Shown here piece after piece: positions 31,057 through 32,565 of a stretch of DNA of 32,565 nt. Source of the stretch: Echinostoma caproni (lineage: Eukaryota > Platyhelminthes > Trematoda > Plagiorchiida > Echinostomatidae); assembly GCA_900618425.1 (NCBI GenBank), contig UZAN01040075.1, positions 52,215 to 84,779 on the forward strand. The letters run 5' to 3'. The translations under genes were made by a program, and so were the position numbers. Position 1 is the first letter of the stretch. The number at the start of each line of letters is the position of its first letter. The notes under the pieces were generated by a model. That model worked only from the letters and a program-made list of their open reading frames with translations. It made no database searches and was not told where the DNA came from.

Positions 31057-32565
31057 CTCCCTCTATGTGATAATGGACGACCAGTGATCGATGGACAGTT
31101 ATCGGTCTTGTAAAACTAGGTTCGTAACCTTTATCGAGGTTATCAAGCTGAATAGCGGTCGCACACGGGTTTGGGTATTAGGTATAGAAATCGAGCTGAG
31201 GAGGCCTTCTGCTTTTGTCACGCACTGTCTGTAAACTGCTCAAGAAAAAAAACAATTCCGTGTGCTATTCTCTGGATTCCCAACTGATATACTTTTGGAT
31301 AAACTAACGTAAAAGTCATGCGTTCACTTCCTCGCCAGACACAAAAAATAGTTGGAAAACATTTTCTCCTCAACCAGTGGCATTTCCAAAACTATCGGTC
31401 GTTTGCCAAGCTCGGTGAGCACATAAACTCAATTTGGGAACAACTAATGCGTTTCTATTAACGGTGCTGTTTTTTTCTCTAAATGAGAAAATTACGTCGT
31501 ATATTACAATATTCCCAGTTGGCAAGTACTTCAAGAGTCTAATACGTTCACAACTACCTGTTAAAAATTTGTTGAGGCACTTTGTGCTTTGTTTTTATGA
31601 CTAGTTAGAGATGATTCGTGTCGTGAGATTTTCTTCATGATGAATGAGTCAGAAAATTACCCAAGTTGTCTGTTTCCAGAACCGTTAGGTCAGGTGAGAA
31701 AAACACCTATTACAAAAGATGCAGATGATACCATTTTTCGTGAGTATCAGACGATGTTTCATGTGACCTACTTAATCGATTAGCAGCACACTAATGAGAT
31801 TGATCATATACATATTAGTCTGTGTCCCAGTCGATTTGATCCATTATTGTCGCTTCTTTTAATCCAAGAGTATCTACTCCATCCATCATGTGAATGTCAA
31901 CAGATGGATGACACTGAACAGAATTGTGAACAACCGTACAGATGAGTGAAACAGTATGGTTGTTTTCTTATCTTCTCGTTTGTGATCCGAAAGACATGGT
32001 AACCGGTCGGTTGGATAACCTGGATCCTATGTCATTCTTCTCATTAAATCTTACTGAATCAGATTGTTCAATGAAGTGTACAGATCGTGTGGGGTGATTT
32101 AATCTGACCAACACTTTCTTTTATCCTCCCTCCTAAATACTGAAGAACCAAGGACAGTTCTGGAGTAATCCCCGTGGCTAGGAATAATAATAATTCCATC
32201 GAATATACTGATTGTTTCACAATCGAAATACGTGCAAATTCATCAGCACGCACTGAAACTCACGTCATTTGACCGAAAGTCGAATCGGATATAAGTGGGA
32301 TCAACTACCTTTCCTCGTTATGGGCCGTGAAATGCTAATATTCATATAAAGTGAGTCTACGGACTATGAATCAATGCATAAACGAATTTCTCAAAAGGCT
32401 TCCTAGTATTTTATGGATTATTGAGGAAATTAGCTTGTCTTAGCCACGATGAGTGAAAACCAAAACACAAAGGCGTTGGTGACAACGTTTCTACCCTCTT
32501 GGAAGGCCTTTTTCAAGTCGTTTAATCGGTTAGTCTCACGTTACGAGCAATTATAAGGCGATGGG
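31057..32565. other. No supported gene
   Basis: Only short frames without domains. The window ends in non-coding sequence. Confidence 0.55.

Noticed and set aside
1..32565. CRISPR arrays, rRNA genes, bacterial operons
   Set aside because: No regularly spaced repeats, no rRNA-like blocks and no compact gene clusters; splice signals and LINEs indicate a eukaryote.

Overview
This looks like intron- and repeat-rich nuclear DNA from a parasitic flatworm, most likely a digenean fluke. There is no dense coding and there are no operons. Short open exons carry GT/AG splice signals. The sequence holds decayed retroelements of the kinds known to crowd fluke genomes (RTE-like, CR1-like and Penelope-like), a dead Tc1/mariner transposase, and short elements combining a tRNA-like promoter with a hammerhead ribozyme, the architecture known from the schistosome Sm-alpha family. 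The organism assignment is inference from this mix. Six isolated N bases mark ambiguous or imperfectly joined positions.

Layout. 1-7.4 kb: mostly non-coding, with a reverse-transcriptase relic (627-875), a SWIM-like relic on the minus strand (3758-4067) and a tRNA-like relic (4501-4566). 7375-7971: two inverted copies of a tRNA-derived SINE, each with a mutated hammerhead, bounded by a 13-bp target-site duplication. 11.4-12.5 kb: a 5'-truncated Penelope-like element with a GIY-YIG relic and inverted ends. 12.5-14.0 kb: a CR1-like LINE on the minus strand that abuts it and has lost its catalytic YADD box. 16.5-16.9 kb: a proline-rich candidate exon. 19.5-20.4 kb and 25.3-25.7 kb: two 3' fragments of one RTE-like family. 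29592-30003: a second inverted hammerhead element with one well-formed hammerhead. 30.6-31.1 kb: a Tc1/mariner relic.

The best host gene is on the plus strand. Two exons (23101-23176 and 24334-25153) join in frame to make a complete SH3 domain followed by a disordered Pro/Ser/Thr/Asn/Met-rich region. The SH3 resembles EPS8 more than other SH3s I know. A possible 6-nt microexon (26947-26952), the upstream proline-rich exon and a CpG-rich candidate first exon (21141-21180) may belong to the same gene, but the phases require at least one exon I did not find.

The most interesting signal is that all three hammerhead or hammerhead-like elements have the same topology: inverted pairs with the ribozyme motifs facing outward. 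Penelope-like elements are known to carry hammerheads and often have inverted terminal copies. This suggests, as a hypothesis, that the short tRNA-hammerhead elements are mobilised by Penelope-type machinery.
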